64,000 bases of DNA. Source: Candidatus Melainabacteria bacterium. Its GTDB lineage: Bacteria > Cyanobacteriota > Vampirovibrionia > 2-02-FULL-35-15. Location: NCBI GenBank assembly GCA_016193285.1, contig JACPSL010000012.1, positions 24,193 to 88,192 on the forward strand. Direction: 5' to 3'. Of this stretch, positions 33,703-44,279 are shown in pieces. Made by a program: the position numbers and the translations under genes. Numbering within the stretch: the first letter of the stretch is position 1; each line of letters opens with the position of its first letter. A model generated the notes under the pieces. It worked only from the letters and a program-made list of their open reading frames with translations, searched no databases and had not been told where the DNA came from.

Positions 33703-34560
33703 TGCATTTTTGTTACTTGATGCACCCTTATATTCTGAAAGTATTCTTCTTGCTGCAAGATAACCAGCATTAATAATCTCGTCGATTTGCCAGTTTTTTA
33801 AATTAAAATCTAATGAGCTTACATTCCATACAGCTGGATTTATTACAAATAAATCCCCTCTTTGTTTGCAGTCTTTTTCAAATTTCCATCTGTTAATGTC
33901 TTCTTGAACTCTTGCAAAGGATAAGATTTCAAATCCTTGAATAATTTTTGATATTTTTCCACCTTCGTTTTCTTTTAAACCAACATAACCAAGACTAATA
34001 GCTAATAATGAAAGGAAGTTGTCTTGAAAATTAAAAAATATTGGACAAGAATTCCAGTGTCCACCGTCAATATATGTACAGTTGCCTACCTCGTGTTCTT
34101 TAAAAATACCACTAATTGCACAACTTGCTGCAATTGAATTTTTTAAGTCAGTAATTTTTAACATGTCTGTGTACATAGCTTTTATTCCACATCTTGGGCT
34201 TTTGGTTGCCATGATATGTAATTTACTAACAAGTTCAATTTCTTTTAGTTCATTTTTTGTAAATTGTTTTTCTATCCACTCCCCAATTTTTATTGTTGTA
34301 GGTTCTGTAAATAAAAATTCAAACTTATCTGATATAAACCAAAATGGGAACAACTTTTTATGCATTTTTTCTTCTTTAAAAAGATTAATTACATCTTTAG
34401 GGTCTTTTCTTAAAAAGATAAATGGTGCTATTAAAGAACCACCTGACACTGCAATAATTTCATTAAACTTTATTTCATTCTCAAAACAATATTTATAAAC
34501 ACCTAAATGAGCATAAGATCTAACTCCGCCACCAGATAAGACAAGATTAAATGTTTGCAT
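33694..34560 (-). CDS. Patatin-like phospholipase
   Basis: A 288-residue protein. NLVLSGGGVRSYAHLGVY is the oxyanion loop, AVSGGSLIAPFIF carries the nucleophile Ser (here G-G-S-L-I, with Ile at the usual second Gly), and YIDGGHWNSCP gives the Asp of the dyad. Patatin lipases hydrolyse phospholipids and are often secreted effectors, but no signal is seen. It overlaps the next gene (DUF167) at its start, so the two are linked. Confidence 0.85.
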   Translation of the reverse strand: MQTFNLVLSGGGVRSYAHLGVYKYCFENEIKFNEIIAVSGGSLIAPFIFLRKDPKDVINLFKEEKMHKKLFPFWFISDKFEFLFTEPTTIKIGEWIEKQFTKNELKEIELVSKLHIMATKSPRCGIKAMYTDMLKITDLKNSIAASCAISGIFKEHEVGNCTYIDGGHWNSCPIFFNFQDNFLSLLAISLGYVGLKENEGGKISKIIQGFEILSFARVQEDINRWKFEKDCKQRGDLFVINPAVWNVSSLDFNLKNWQIDEIINAGYLAARRILSEYKGASSNKNALI

Positions 34561-34808
34561 GAAGATATTATAATTGTTTTTCTTTTTTGTTTATGCCCTT
34601 TAATAATCTTGATATTTGATTTTGGTATTTTTAGTTTTTCAGCTAAAAATCTAACTAATTCTTCATTTGCAGCATTATCTTGTGGAGGGGATTTTAATTT
34701 AATTTTTAGTGAGTCATTGTATATGCCAACAATTTCTAATTTTGAAGAGCGAGGAATAACGTAAATGTTTAACGTTAGATTATTGTTTTCTTTTTTATAC
34801 CAGTTCAC
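34503..34808 (-). CDS. DUF167/YggU family protein
   Basis: A 101-residue protein. YVIPRSSKLEIVGIYNDSLKIKLKSPPQDNAANEELVRFLAEKL and the following IPKSNIKIIKGHKQKRKTI pattern is the YggU fold: the key residues are PPxDNAANEEL and KGHKxKxK. About 25 residues at the end overlap the patatin start in another frame. Function is unknown in general; the fold is small alpha/beta. Confidence 0.88.
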   Translation of the reverse strand: MNWYKKENNNLTLNIYVIPRSSKLEIVGIYNDSLKIKLKSPPQDNAANEELVRFLAEKLKIPKSNIKIIKGHKQKRKTIIISSCKHLILSYLVAELDLMLI

Positions 34809-34813
34809 TTTTT

Positions 34814-35461
34814 TTAAAAATGAAAACGTTGTGGGCTGGTCTCAAATCTGTCTGTCTTAAAATAATAACCGAGAAAATCTACAAAAAGTACATCGTGTAC
34901 ATCGTAACTCTTAGAACCGTTACCAGAGATTACTGTTGTTGCATCAGGATATTGCTTCTTGAGCATGTAATCTTGTGCAGCTGAATATCCTGAATGAACT
35001 TGCTCAGCTTCAGGTGTAGTTTCACCAAGCTCTTTTTCGTGTTTTGTTCTAGCTTGATTGATCATATTTTTTAGAGCATAAATATTTGCAGAGCCTTGTG
35101 TTACTCTGAGATCAAAGACTGGTGATATTAGTACAATCTTAGTATCTTCTTGCTCGTCTGTTCTAGTGCTAGCCACTGCTCCAACAGCTAACTCAAGCTG
35201 TTGGTTCCTTCTTATCAACATTAGTACAACTGGGTAATCACTTACATCTGTACAATACTTATCCCATTGCTCTTTTGTCCATTCCTTAAACCCGCCTGTA
35301 GCTGGTTTAGGTTTATAAACAACATATGGTTCTAATGTTTTTATAACACTAGGTATATCCATAGCTTTTAATAAGTTACTTGCTGGAGCTTGTTGAAGAG
35401 ATGAAATCCCTCCAGTACCGGCGCTTGTTTTGCTAGGTGTTGTAGCGTCATTTACTCGCAT
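34814..35461 (-). CDS. Unknown protein, 215 residues
   Basis: A Ser/Thr/Gly-rich, disordered N-terminus of about 25 residues is followed by an alpha/beta domain with strands such as PVVLMLIRRNQQLELAVGAV and HDVLFVDFLGYYF. No signal peptide. A TATAGT box lies 8 nt before the ATG, with no ribosome site. Its free-standing position and style resemble the unknown proteins at 15500 and 27708, perhaps lineage-specific. I do not recognise it. Confidence 0.55.
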   Translation of the reverse strand: MRVNDATTPSKTSAGTGGISSLQQAPASNLLKAMDIPSVIKTLEPYVVYKPKPATGGFKEWTKEQWDKYCTDVSDYPVVLMLIRRNQQLELAVGAVASTRTDEQEDTKIVLISPVFDLRVTQGSANIYALKNMINQARTKHEKELGETTPEAEQVHSGYSAAQDYMLKKQYPDATTVISGNGSKSYDVHDVLFVDFLGYYFKTDRFETSPQRFHF

Positions 35462-35469
35462 AAATAATT

Positions 35470-35475
35470 ACTATA
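35470..35475 (-). promoter_or_regulatory. -10 box eight nt before the unknown gene at 34814-35461
   Basis: TATAGT then AATTATTT then ATG on the minus strand; upstream CTTGCTG. Fits the short-leader pattern seen at alaS, purD and phoU. Confidence 0.45.
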
Positions 35476-35554
35476 CAGCAAGAAAAAAGCTTTTAATTTT
35501 TCCTTTAGAATTATTTAATTAATTTGCTTAACTTGCCGTAAATACTGAATTTAT

Positions 35555-36877
35555 TTAACTTTTTGTTTTTTGTTCCACTGGTATATTTTCTTCAATTGTT
35601 TCACCAGAAATATTTTTTGTTCTTGTAATTTTTGCTCCTAATGAACAAAGTTTTTGATCCATGGATTCGTAGCCACGATCAATATGTGATAAGCCAGTAA
35701 TTTCTGTTTTTCCACTAGCAATTAATCCTGCAACAACTAATCCAGCCCCACCACGAATATCTTGAGCAGTTATTTTTGTACCACTTAATTTTTCTACACC
35801 ATTTATTACTGCAACATTGTTACTTACTTTTATATCTGCTCCCATTCTTACTAATTCATTTACATGTGAAAAACGTTCTTCATAAATTGTTTCTTTAATT
35901 GTGCTTGTACCAACTGCAACTGTAAGTGGCACTGTAATTAATGCTTGCATGTCAGTAGGAAATCCAGGATACCATCCTGTGCTTATGCTTACAGGATGCA
36001 GTCTACCATAAGATGCTTTGCCTTTTACTACTCTATTGTCAAGTACTTCAATTGTTACTCCTGCTTCTTGAAGTTTACTTGTTGTAGCTTGTATATGCTC
36101 TGGATCTATATTTCTTATAATAACTTCTCCTCCAGTAGCAATAGCTGCAATTAGATAAGTCCCTGCTTCTAATCTGTCGCTAAGAGGTACATATTCTGTT
36201 GAATGTAAATCTTTTTGCTTAATTCCTGCAATTGTCATCTGATGAGTACCAGCCCCATGGATATTTGCTCCCATTGAATTTAAGAAACAAGCAAGATCAA
36301 CAATCTCAGGATCACAAGCAGCATTTTCAATTATTGTTTCACCTTCAGCAAAAATGCTAGCTAACATTATATTTTCAGTAGCGCCATTACTTGGTAAATC
36401 TAAATAAATTCTTGCACCAGTTAACTTACCTGCTTTTGCAAGCATATAACCTTGATCTAGTTTTACTTCAGCACCTAATGCTTTTAAACCTTTTTCATGA
36501 AGATCTAATCTTCTAGTTCCAATTTGACATCCTCCAGGAAGTGCAACTCTTGCTTCTTTAAATCTAGCAAGTAATGGACCTACTACATTAAATGAAGCTC
36601 TAAGTTTGTTTACTAATTCATGTGGTGCAAATGATCCTGAAATATCAGAACTATCAATTTCTAATGAGTTACCTTTAAATTTTATTTTTGCTCCTAAGAA
36701 CTCTAGTACTTCAACCATACTAAACACATCAGTTAGTCTTGGTACATTAGTTATACAAACAGAGCCTGGAAAAATTAATGAAGCTGCCATTTGTTTTAAA
36801 ACAGCATTTTTTGCTCCAGAGATTATGACTTCCCCAGATAATTTTTTTTCACCAGTTATGACTAATTTCTCGTTCAT
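35555..36877 (-). CDS. murA: UDP-N-acetylglucosamine 1-carboxyvinyltransferase
   Basis: A 440-residue EPSP-synthase-fold enzyme. LSGEVIISGAKNAVLKQMAASL has the conserved Lys, and ALPGGCQIGTRRLDLH contains the catalytic Cys that phosphoenolpyruvate and fosfomycin react with. DRLEAGTYLIAAIATGG follows. It starts peptidoglycan precursor synthesis. A AAGGG site precedes the ATG. The C-terminal tail of about 20 residues (RTKNISGETIEENIPVEQ) exceeds the E. coli protein. Confidence 0.96.
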   Translation of the reverse strand: MNEKLVITGEKKLSGEVIISGAKNAVLKQMAASLIFPGSVCITNVPRLTDVFSMVEVLEFLGAKIKFKGNSLEIDSSDISGSFAPHELVNKLRASFNVVGPLLARFKEARVALPGGCQIGTRRLDLHEKGLKALGAEVKLDQGYMLAKAGKLTGARIYLDLPSNGATENIMLASIFAEGETIIENAACDPEIVDLACFLNSMGANIHGAGTHQMTIAGIKQKDLHSTEYVPLSDRLEAGTYLIAAIATGGEVIIRNIDPEHIQATTSKLQEAGVTIEVLDNRVVKGKASYGRLHPVSISTGWYPGFPTDMQALITVPLTVAVGTSTIKETIYEERFSHVNELVRMGADIKVSNNVAVINGVEKLSGTKITAQDIRGGAGLVVAGLIASGKTEITGLSHIDRGYESMDQKLCSLGAKITRTKNISGETIEENIPVEQKTKS

Positions 36878-36969
36878 TTTCCCTTAAAATAAAACACAAA
36901 GAGGCATTGTACCATTTATTCCGTTATTCTTTATACCCTCATTTTATAATAGTTTGGTAAAGGTTTTTG

Positions 36970-38547
36970 ATGTACAAAGATCTAAGAACATTTATAAGAA
37001 AACTTGAAGAATGTAGTGAACTTATAAGAGTAACTGCACCAGTAAATCCCTATCTTGAGATTTCTGAAATAACTAACAGAGTTTCAAAAGCAAACCAGGA
37101 CAAAAATAAAGCCTTACTATTTGAAAATGTTTTAGGGTGTCAGATTCCAGTTCTTATTAATGCCTTAGGTTCTTATAAAAGAATGTACTTAGCATTAGGT
37201 GTTAATTCATTTAAAGAGATTGCAGAGAGGATTGAAAAGTTCCTAGATAAAAAGATCCCTGATAGCTTTTTAGGTAAGTTAGGGATGCTACCAAAACTTG
37301 TTGAGATAGCTTCTTTCCCTCCACGTATTGTAAGTAATGGCCCTTGCCAAGAGATAGTGATAACTTCTCCAAAAGAACCCATGCTAGATAAGTTACCCAT
37401 CATTACTGCATGGCCTCAGGACGTGGCTCCTTTTATTACTATGACAGTTGTTGTAACAAAAGATCCTATAACAGGTATACGTAATGCAGGAATGTATCGC
37501 CTGCAAAAATTGGACAATTGTACTACTTGTATGCATTGGCATAAGCATCATGATGGAGGTCAGAACTATATTGAGACTATAGACTATAGACCAGAGACCA
37601 AAGACCTTGCTTCTGTTTTGGAATTGAGAGCAAGGATGACAGATAGATTAGGACAAGAAGTAGAACGAGACGGCGAGACAGCTATAAAGCTTCAAGAAAA
37701 AACCTTGAAACCTCGCAAGATGGAAGTTGCTGTTGCAATTGGCTGTGATCCAGCTATTATGTATGCAGCAAGTGCTCCACTTCCACATGGAGTTGATGAG
37801 TTTTTATTTGCTGGTTTTTTAAGAAGTGCACCAGTTGAGCTTGTTAAATGTAAAACAGTAGATCTTGAAGTACCGGGGGCAAGTGAAATTATACTTGAGG
37901 GTTATGTTGATTTAGATGAGCTTACCGTAGAGGGGCCATTTGGAGATCATACTGGTTTTTATAGCCAGCCAGCTTTATTCCCGAAGTTTCACATTACTGC
38001 AATGACTCACAGAAAAGATCCAATTTATACTACAACTATTGTTGGCAAGCCACCAATGGAAGATTGTTATATGGGAAAAGCAACTGAACAAATATTTTTG
38101 CCGCTCATTAAAGTTTTTTTGCCAGAAGTTGTGGATTTAAATTTTCCACTTGAAGGAGTTTTTCATAATTGTGCAATAGTAAGTATAAAGAAAAAATATC
38201 CAGCTCATGCAAAAAAAGTTATAAATGCAATCTGGGGTTTAGGACAAATGATGTTTACAAAATATGTTATAGTTGTTGATCATGATATAGATGTTCATAA
38301 TATATCTGAAGTTGCATTTCATGTTTTTGCAAATACAGATCCAAAACGCGATTCACTTTTTACAGAAGGACCAGCAGACATTTTAGATCATGCACCAAAT
38401 AAAATTGCTATGTCTGGTAAGATGGGGCTTGATGCAACAAGGAAATTGGCCTCAGAAGGATATGAAAGACAGTGGCCTTGTGAAATGCTGATGGACAAAG
38501 CTACTAAAGAGTTGGTATCTAGAAGGTGGAAGGAGTATGGGCTATAG
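36970..38547 (+). CDS. ubiD: UbiD family prenylated-FMN decarboxylase
   Basis: A 525-residue enzyme from the ATG at 36970. GMYRLQKLDNCTTCMHWHKHHDGG and VEGPFGDHTGFYS give the prFMN and metal pocket with the conserved Glu/Asp/Arg set. Near residue 205 a stretch ETIDYRPETKDLAS is encoded by a 7-bp tandem repeat, an addition next to the HKHHDGG motif. UbiD acts on aromatic acids in ubiquinone or menaquinone synthesis; the partner ubiX is not in the window. Confidence 0.9.
   Translation: MYKDLRTFIRKLEECSELIRVTAPVNPYLEISEITNRVSKANQDKNKALLFENVLGCQIPVLINALGSYKRMYLALGVNSFKEIAERIEKFLDKKIPDSFLGKLGMLPKLVEIASFPPRIVSNGPCQEIVITSPKEPMLDKLPIITAWPQDVAPFITMTVVVTKDPITGIRNAGMYRLQKLDNCTTCMHWHKHHDGGQNYIETIDYRPETKDLASVLELRARMTDRLGQEVERDGETAIKLQEKTLKPRKMEVAVAIGCDPAIMYAASAPLPHGVDEFLFAGFLRSAPVELVKCKTVDLEVPGASEIILEGYVDLDELTVEGPFGDHTGFYSQPALFPKFHITAMTHRKDPIYTTTIVGKPPMEDCYMGKATEQIFLPLIKVFLPEVVDLNFPLEGVFHNCAIVSIKKKYPAHAKKVINAIWGLGQMMFTKYVIVVDHDIDVHNISEVAFHVFANTDPKRDSLFTEGPADILDHAPNKIAMSGKMGLDATRKLASEGYERQWPCEMLMDKATKELVSRRWKEYGL
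37573..37607. repeat. In-frame tandem repeat in ubiD, GAGACTATAGACTATAGACC family
   Basis: Five units of AGACTAT/AGACCAG/AGACCAA. Same motif as in alaS and before ispF, yet in an unrelated gene. Confidence 0.85.
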
Positions 38548-38550
38548 AAA

Positions 38551-39213
38551 ATGATGTATTTTATACTCCATCCAATCTCATCTTTAAATCATCTTGTTGC
38601 AAGGTTATTTACTGATCAAGCAACTTTTTTAATTTCTATAATTGTCTTTGTATTAATTTCACTAAATTTTAAAAATAGGTTTTGGCAAAAAGCTGATAGA
38701 GAAATTTCTGAATGGGCAAAAGAGTCAAGTAACAATTTTTTTAAAACACATGCTGAAGACAATGCTATTTTTGGAAATGCAATATTTCATATTTTGTTTT
38801 CAGTTGTACTTTCACTTATTTTTTTCTTAGTAAAACATAAGTTTAGTCTTGTAATGTCGATTTTATTTACACTTATTTTTTCGTGGGGTTTAAACCGTGC
38901 CATGAAGTTAATTTTCAGAAGAATAAGACCTGAAAATATTCCAGCTAGTACAAGGAGAAGGCTTAGCTATTGCTTTCCAAGTGGGCATGTTATGGCAAGT
39001 ATTCCAATTTATTTTTTTAGTGCAATTCTTTTACAAACCTTGTTACCATTTTTGCCTTGGTATTTAATAGCGTTTGTGATTTCAATTCTTGTTGTGATGT
39101 CTAGAATTTACTTAAACCATCACTATTTTTCAGATGTCTTAGCAGGGATAGCTGCTGGAATCTTTTGCTTACATATTTCAATATGGTTTTATTTTTTTAC
39201 CGGGCTTGTGTAG
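38551..39213 (+). CDS. PAP2-type membrane phosphatase
   Basis: A 220-residue protein with about five hydrophobic segments. The three acid-phosphatase motifs are present: KLIFRRIRPENIP, SYCFPSGHVMAS with the catalytic His, and SRIYLNHHYFSDVLAG with the nucleophile His. It may dephosphorylate undecaprenyl diphosphate, phosphatidic acid or phosphatidylglycerol phosphate at the outer side of the membrane. It starts 3 nt after ubiD and is likely co-transcribed with it. Confidence 0.88.
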   Translation: MMYFILHPISSLNHLVARLFTDQATFLISIIVFVLISLNFKNRFWQKADREISEWAKESSNNFFKTHAEDNAIFGNAIFHILFSVVLSLIFFLVKHKFSLVMSILFTLIFSWGLNRAMKLIFRRIRPENIPASTRRRLSYCFPSGHVMASIPIYFFSAILLQTLLPFLPWYLIAFVISILVVMSRIYLNHHYFSDVLAGIAAGIFCLHISIWFYFFTGLV

Positions 39214-39225
39214 TTAATGATTAGA

Positions 39226-39231
39226 TACAAT
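39226..39231 (+). promoter_or_regulatory. -10 box eight nt before the pyrF start
   Basis: TACAAT then TTTAACCA and ATG, inside the short gap after the PAP2 gene. No ribosome site. Confidence 0.4.
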
Positions 39232-39239
39232 TTTAACCA

Positions 39240-39968
39240 ATGAATTGTAAAGCAAAAGATTATTTAATAGTTGCACTTGATACGTCAAGCAAGGATGAAG
39301 CTTTAAAAGTAGTTCAGGAGCTTAAAGACTGTGTTGGATTTTTTAAGGTTGGCTTAGAACTTTTTACAGCTTGTGGACCTAAAATAATTCAAGAAATAAA
39401 AAAGAGAAATTGTAAAATTTTCTTTGACGGGAAATTCTTAGACATACCAAATACAGTCAGTAAAGCCATTGCGAATTTGGTTTGTCACAAAGTAGATATG
39501 ATAAATGTACATTTATCAGGTGGGATTAAAATGTTGCTTGAAGCAAAAGAAATTTTACAGAAGACTGCAAAAGAAAACAATATTCAAGCTCCTAAACTTC
39601 TTGGAGTAACAGTTTTAACTAGCATAACTAATGAAATCCTTCAGGATGATCTGCAAATTAAAACTCAAATAGAAGAGTATGTTTTAAGCAGAGCAAAACT
39701 AGCTATGCAAACAGGTTTAGATGGCATTGTGTGTTCTCCAAGAGAAGCAAGTGTTATTAGAAAAGCTACAAGTGAAGATTTTTTAATTGTTACACCAGGA
39801 GTAAGGCCTTTATGGTCAACTGCAGATGATCAAATGAGAATAGCTACTCCAAAAGAAGCAATTACAAGTGGTACAAATTATATTGTAGTTGGAAGGCCTA
39901 TTACACAAGCAAAGGACCCTCTTGAAGCTACAAAGAAAATATTAGAAGAAATTGAAAGTTGTTGTTAA
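39240..39968 (+). CDS. pyrF: Orotidine 5'-phosphate decarboxylase
   Basis: A 242-residue barrel. IVALDTSSKDEALKVV, FFKVGLELF, IFFDGKFLDIPNTV with the catalytic Asp/Lys pair (D-x-K-x-x-D) and IVTPGVRP are present, followed by VVGRPITQAKDP. This is the group I (short) enzyme that makes UMP. The C-terminus is complete. Confidence 0.96.
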   Translation: MNCKAKDYLIVALDTSSKDEALKVVQELKDCVGFFKVGLELFTACGPKIIQEIKKRNCKIFFDGKFLDIPNTVSKAIANLVCHKVDMINVHLSGGIKMLLEAKEILQKTAKENNIQAPKLLGVTVLTSITNEILQDDLQIKTQIEEYVLSRAKLAMQTGLDGIVCSPREASVIRKATSEDFLIVTPGVRPLWSTADDQMRIATPKEAITSGTNYIVVGRPITQAKDPLEATKKILEEIESCC

Positions 39969-39971
39969 ATT

Positions 39972-41060
39972 ATGGCTCAAACAAAAGATTTATATGCAAT
40001 ATTAGGTGTAAGCAGAGATGCTTCTGAAGATGAAGTTAAAAAGGCCTTTAGACAGCAAGCAAGAAAATACCATCCGGACAATAAAGAGACTGGCAATGAA
40101 GATTTGTTTAAAGAAATTAACCATGCATATGAAATTTTAAGTGATCCTGAAAAAAGAGCAATTTATGATAGATATGGCTTAGATGGTCTAAAGAGCACTT
40201 TTGGTGATTTAGATATTTTTGATTTTGGTGATTTAAGTGATATATTTTCACAATTTTTTGGAGGTGCAGCAAGAGCTCACAGACCTACTGGGCCTGAAAG
40301 AGGTGCTGATCTTAGATTTGAACTAGAAATAGATTTTTTAGAAGCAATTCATGGTTGTACCAAAAAAATAACTATTTACCCCTTTGAGGAATGTGGAGTA
40401 TGCAAAGGTACTGGTGCAAGACCAGGGTCTAAGTTAACTACCTGTAGAAGTTGTAATGGACTTGGAGAAGTAAGGAAAATTTCTGAATCATTTTTTGGTC
40501 ATGTTACACAAATTACAACATGTCCAAGCTGTTTTGGAACAGGAAAAATTGTTGAGCAGATATGTACAGAGTGCCATGGCAAGGCTTTAAAACAAGTAAA
40601 AAAATCTATTGATGTTAAAGTACCATGTGGTGTAGATCATGGTGCAAGATTACGATGGGGCGGGAAAGGTAATGCAGGGAAAAAGGGAGGTCCGCCTGGT
40701 GATCTTTATGTAGTTGTTAATGTAAAAGAACATGAGATATTTGTTAGGGAAGAACAAAATATTTTTATTGAACAAAAGATTTCTTTTACTCAGGCAGCAC
40801 TTGGAGGGAATATCAAGGTTCCTACTACTGAGGGAGAAAAAGCACTAAATATTCCAAGTGGTATTCAAACAGGCACTATTTTAAAAATGCCAGGTCTTGG
40901 TGTTCCAAAACTAAACAATCCAGCTAGGCGTGGAGACGAGCTTGTGCAAATTATGATTGAGACACCCACTAAACTTTCAGCAGAAGAAAGAAAAATCTTT
41001 GAACAATTAGCTAAGATTCAAGAAGAAAGAGAACATAAGAAAAAAGAATTTTTTGACTGA
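39972..41060 (+). CDS. dnaJ: Chaperone DnaJ
   Basis: A 362-residue type I J-protein. The J-domain has LYAILGVSRDASEDEVKKAFR and the HPD motif (KYHPDNKE), then a Gly/Asp/Phe-rich linker. The zinc domain has CGVCKGTGA, CRSCNGLG, CPSCFGTG and CTECHG (eight Cys), and the C-terminal substrate domains follow. It starts 3 nt after pyrF. No dnaK or grpE is adjacent, so it is either the main DnaJ or a specialised copy. Confidence 0.95.
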   Translation: MAQTKDLYAILGVSRDASEDEVKKAFRQQARKYHPDNKETGNEDLFKEINHAYEILSDPEKRAIYDRYGLDGLKSTFGDLDIFDFGDLSDIFSQFFGGAARAHRPTGPERGADLRFELEIDFLEAIHGCTKKITIYPFEECGVCKGTGARPGSKLTTCRSCNGLGEVRKISESFFGHVTQITTCPSCFGTGKIVEQICTECHGKALKQVKKSIDVKVPCGVDHGARLRWGGKGNAGKKGGPPGDLYVVVNVKEHEIFVREEQNIFIEQKISFTQAALGGNIKVPTTEGEKALNIPSGIQTGTILKMPGLGVPKLNNPARRGDELVQIMIETPTKLSAEERKIFEQLAKIQEEREHKKKEFFD

Positions 41061-41086
41061 GAGTATAATATTTAACCATACTAGCT

Positions 41087-42088
41087 ATGTCAGATGTAAG
41101 AAAAGAATATATTGAAGCTGCAAAAAAAATAGAATCTGCTCTATATGAAGTAAAGAAAATCATTGTAGGACAGGATCATATCTTAGAACGAGTGTTAGTG
41201 GGACTTTTGTCTAAAGGGCATGTTCTTCTTGAAGGTCCACCAGGCCTTGCAAAAACTTTGATTTTAAAAACTTTTGCAAGTGTATTAGACTTACACTTTC
41301 AAAGAGTTCAATTTACTCCTGATCTTTTACCATCTGATTTAATTGGTACACAAATTTACAATCAAAAGACAAATGATTTTGAAACTGTTTTAGGTCCAAT
41401 TTTTGCAAATCTTGTTTTAGCAGATGAGATAAACAGAGCGCCAGCAAAGGTTCAAAGTGCACTTCTTGAAGCAATGCAAGAAAAACAAGTAACCATTGCT
41501 AAAAAATCCCATAAAATTGAAGAACCATTTATTGTTTTAGCTACACAAAATCCAATTGAACAAGAAGGAACATATCAACTGCCAGAAGCACAAATAGATA
41601 GATTTATGTTTAAACTTTTAATTACATATCCAAGTGCAAAAGAAGAAATTGCAATTGTAAATAGATTTTGCAATGAAAAGTTGCCAGAGATAAAAAAAAT
41701 AATTAATAAGAGTGAACTCTTAGAATATGAGCAATTAGTAGAAAAAGTTTATGTAGATCCAAGTATTGTAAATTTCATTGCTGATTTAATTTCAGCTACA
41801 AGAGCACCCTTTGATTATAAATTAGAAGGCCTTTCTCAATATATAAGTTACGGTGCAAGTCCAAGAGCATCATTAAATCTTACCCAGGCTTTAAAAGCAT
41901 ATGCATTAATTCATGAAAGAGATTATGTAAAAGAAGAAGACATTGAAAAGTTGGTTTATGATGTACTAAGACACAGGATCACGTTAAGTTATGAAGGTAT
42001 CATGGCTAAAGAAACACCAGTAAGCATTTTAACTACAATTTTAAATAAGATAAAACCAAAACTTATTTCTTCTTACCACTTATTATAG
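41087..42088 (+). CDS. MoxR-family AAA+ ATPase
   Basis: A 333-residue AAA+ protein: [18 protein letters not shown] (Walker A with Ala at the usual Gly/Val), [24 protein letters not shown] (Walker B), and [23 protein letters not shown] (sensor) are complete. MoxR proteins act as chaperones for VWA-domain partners, typically with DUF58 and VWA genes downstream; here no such genes follow and fusA is convergent. The overlap with fusA is 26 bp. Confidence 0.92.
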   Translation: MSDVRKEYIEAAKKIESALYEVKKIIVGQDHILERVLVGLLSKGHVLLEGPPGLAKTLILKTFASVLDLHFQRVQFTPDLLPSDLIGTQIYNQKTNDFETVLGPIFANLVLADEINRAPAKVQSALLEAMQEKQVTIAKKSHKIEEPFIVLATQNPIEQEGTYQLPEAQIDRFMFKLLITYPSAKEEIAIVNRFCNEKLPEIKKIINKSELLEYEQLVEKVYVDPSIVNFIADLISATRAPFDYKLEGLSQYISYGASPRASLNLTQALKAYALIHERDYVKEEDIEKLVYDVLRHRITLSYEGIMAKETPVSILTTILNKIKPKLISSYHLL

Positions 42089-44141
42089 GTTCAGCTACAT
42101 TATTAGGTACTTCTTCATAACAAGCAAACTCCATGGTAAATGTACCTTGACCTTTAGTCATGTTTCTTATGTCAGTTGCATAACCAAACATTTCTGCAAG
42201 CGGAACTTTTGCATGTACTTTTGATACACCCATTTCTGTATTCATTCCTTCAATTCTGCCGCGTCTGCTTGAAATATTTCCAATTACATCACCCATAAAA
42301 CTTTCTGGGACTTCAACTTCCAAATCCATAATTGGTTCAAGCAAGATTGGTCTTGCTTTCATGAAACCTTCTTTTAATGCCATGGATCCTGCAATTTGAA
42401 ATGCCATATCTGAAGAGTCTACTTCATGGAAACTACCATCATGAAGAGTTACTTTTAAATCAATAATTGGGTATCCAGCTAAAACACCACCAACCATTGC
42501 TTCTTTTATGCCTTTTTCAATTGCAGGAATATATTCTTTTGGAATAATACCACCAACAATTTTATTTGCAAATTCAAAACCTGAAGCTGGTGGAAGAGGT
42601 TCAAGATCAATTACACAATGCCCATACTGACCACGACCACCTGATTGTCTAATGTATTTTCCTTCTTGAGTTACTCTGCCTTTTACTGTTTCCCTGTAAG
42701 CAACTTGTGGTTTCCCAACATTTGCTTCTACTTTAAATTCTCTAAGTAATCTATCTACAAGAATTTCAAGATGAAGTTCTCCCATACCTGAAATAATTGT
42801 TTGTCCTGTTTCATGATCAACTCTAACTTTAAAAGTAGGATCTTCTTCAGCAAGTTTTTGAAGTGAGATACCAATCTTTTCTTGATCTGCTTTTGTTTTT
42901 GGTTCTATTGCAACAGATATAACAGGATCAGGGAAGTGCATTGATTCAAGAATAATTGGTTTATTTTCATCACACAATGTATCACCTGTACTTGTATCTT
43001 TTAAACCTACTACAGCACATATATCACCTGCATAAACTTCATCTACCTCAGTTCTTTCATCTGCCTGAAGTTTTACAAGACGACTTATTCTTTCTTTTCT
43101 ATCTTTTGTAGCATTGTAAACGTAGCTTCCAGACTTTAAGTGTCCACTATAAATTCTTAAAAATGTTAAACGGCCTACGAATGGATCAGTCATTATCTTA
43201 AATGCAAGTGCACTAAACGGTTCATTGTCATCTGCTTTTCTTTCAGTGTGTTCACCATTTCTAAGCCAGCCTTTTATTGATTCAACTTCATCTGGTGCTG
43301 GTAAATAATCTACAACTGCATCAAGTAAAAGTTGTACACCTTTATTTTTAAAGGCTGATCCACAAGTAACAGGTACAATTTTTAATTTGCAGGTTGCTTC
43401 ATGGAGTGCTTTCTTTAATTCGGGTACTGTAACTTCTTTCCCTTCAAAATATTTATGCATTAAGTCATCGTTAGTTTCTACAATAGCTTCAACAAGTTTC
43501 TCTCTATACTGTTTTGCTTTTTCAAGCATATCACTAGGAATGTCAACTATTTGAATTCTTTCACCTTTTGGATCATCTTCAGCATAAATATGTGCTTTCA
43601 TTTCAATTAGGTCAATTAGTCCTCTAAAATTATCTTCAATACCTATAGGTAAATGGATAGCATGTGCATTAACTCTGAGATTGTCTTTAATTTGATGTAA
43701 GACTTTATAAAAATCAGAACCAACTCTGTCTAATTTGTTTACAAAAATAATTCTTGGGACTTTATATCTATCTGCTTGTCTCCATACTGTTTTTGTCTGT
43801 GGTTGAACCCCGCCAACACCACATAAGACAATTACAACACCATCTAGTACTCTCATTGATCTTTCAACTTCCACTGTGAAATCAACGTGCCCTGGTGTAT
43901 CAATTAAGTTTATATATTTATTTTTCCATTTAGTTGAAATGGCTGCAGCAGTAATAGTTATCCCGCGTTCTCTTTCTTGTTCCATAAAGTCAGTAACAGT
44001 TGTTCCTTCATGGACTTCACCCATCTTATGTACAAGCCCGGAGTAAAAAAGTACTCTTTCAGTAGCTGTAGTTTTTCCTGCATCAATATGAGCAGCAATC
44101 CCCATGTTTCTAAATTCTGATAATGGTATTTGACGTGGCAT
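42063..44141 (-). CDS. fusA: Elongation factor G
   Basis: A 692-residue GTPase. G1 [10 protein letters not shown]2 RGITI, G3 DTPGHVDF and G4 NKLDR are clear, followed by domain IV with GGGxGRGxxG-type [18 protein letters not shown] and domain V RRGRIEGM. Translocates tRNA-mRNA on the ribosome. Usually found with rpsL-rpsG-tufA; here isolated, so it may have its own promoter upstream. The C-terminal tail overlaps the moxR end. Confidence 0.97.
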   Translation of the reverse strand: MPRQIPLSEFRNMGIAAHIDAGKTTATERVLFYSGLVHKMGEVHEGTTVTDFMEQERERGITITAAAISTKWKNKYINLIDTPGHVDFTVEVERSMRVLDGVVIVLCGVGGVQPQTKTVWRQADRYKVPRIIFVNKLDRVGSDFYKVLHQIKDNLRVNAHAIHLPIGIEDNFRGLIDLIEMKAHIYAEDDPKGERIQIVDIPSDMLEKAKQYREKLVEAIVETNDDLMHKYFEGKEVTVPELKKALHEATCKLKIVPVTCGSAFKNKGVQLLLDAVVDYLPAPDEVESIKGWLRNGEHTERKADDNEPFSALAFKIMTDPFVGRLTFLRIYSGHLKSGSYVYNATKDRKERISRLVKLQADERTEVDEVYAGDICAVVGLKDTSTGDTLCDENKPIILESMHFPDPVISVAIEPKTKADQEKIGISLQKLAEEDPTFKVRVDHETGQTIISGMGELHLEILVDRLLREFKVEANVGKPQVAYRETVKGRVTQEGKYIRQSGGRGQYGHCVIDLEPLPPASGFEFANKIVGGIIPKEYIPAIEKGIKEAMVGGVLAGYPIIDLKVTLHDGSFHEVDSSDMAFQIAGSMALKEGFMKARPILLEPIMDLEVEVPESFMGDVIGNISSRRGRIEGMNTEMGVSKVHAKVPLAEMFGYATDIRNMTKGQGTFTMEFACYEEVPNNVAEPIISGKKK

Positions 44142-44279
44142 TGTTTAGTGCTCTTCTCTTTAAAAGATAACTTATATAGAATAAAGCATAAGTCAATTGT
44201 TTCCAAGTATCTTTAACATCTTTTAATTATAAATTAGTGTTTACAATCTAGGTATCTCTTATTTCTTTTAACCGAGATA

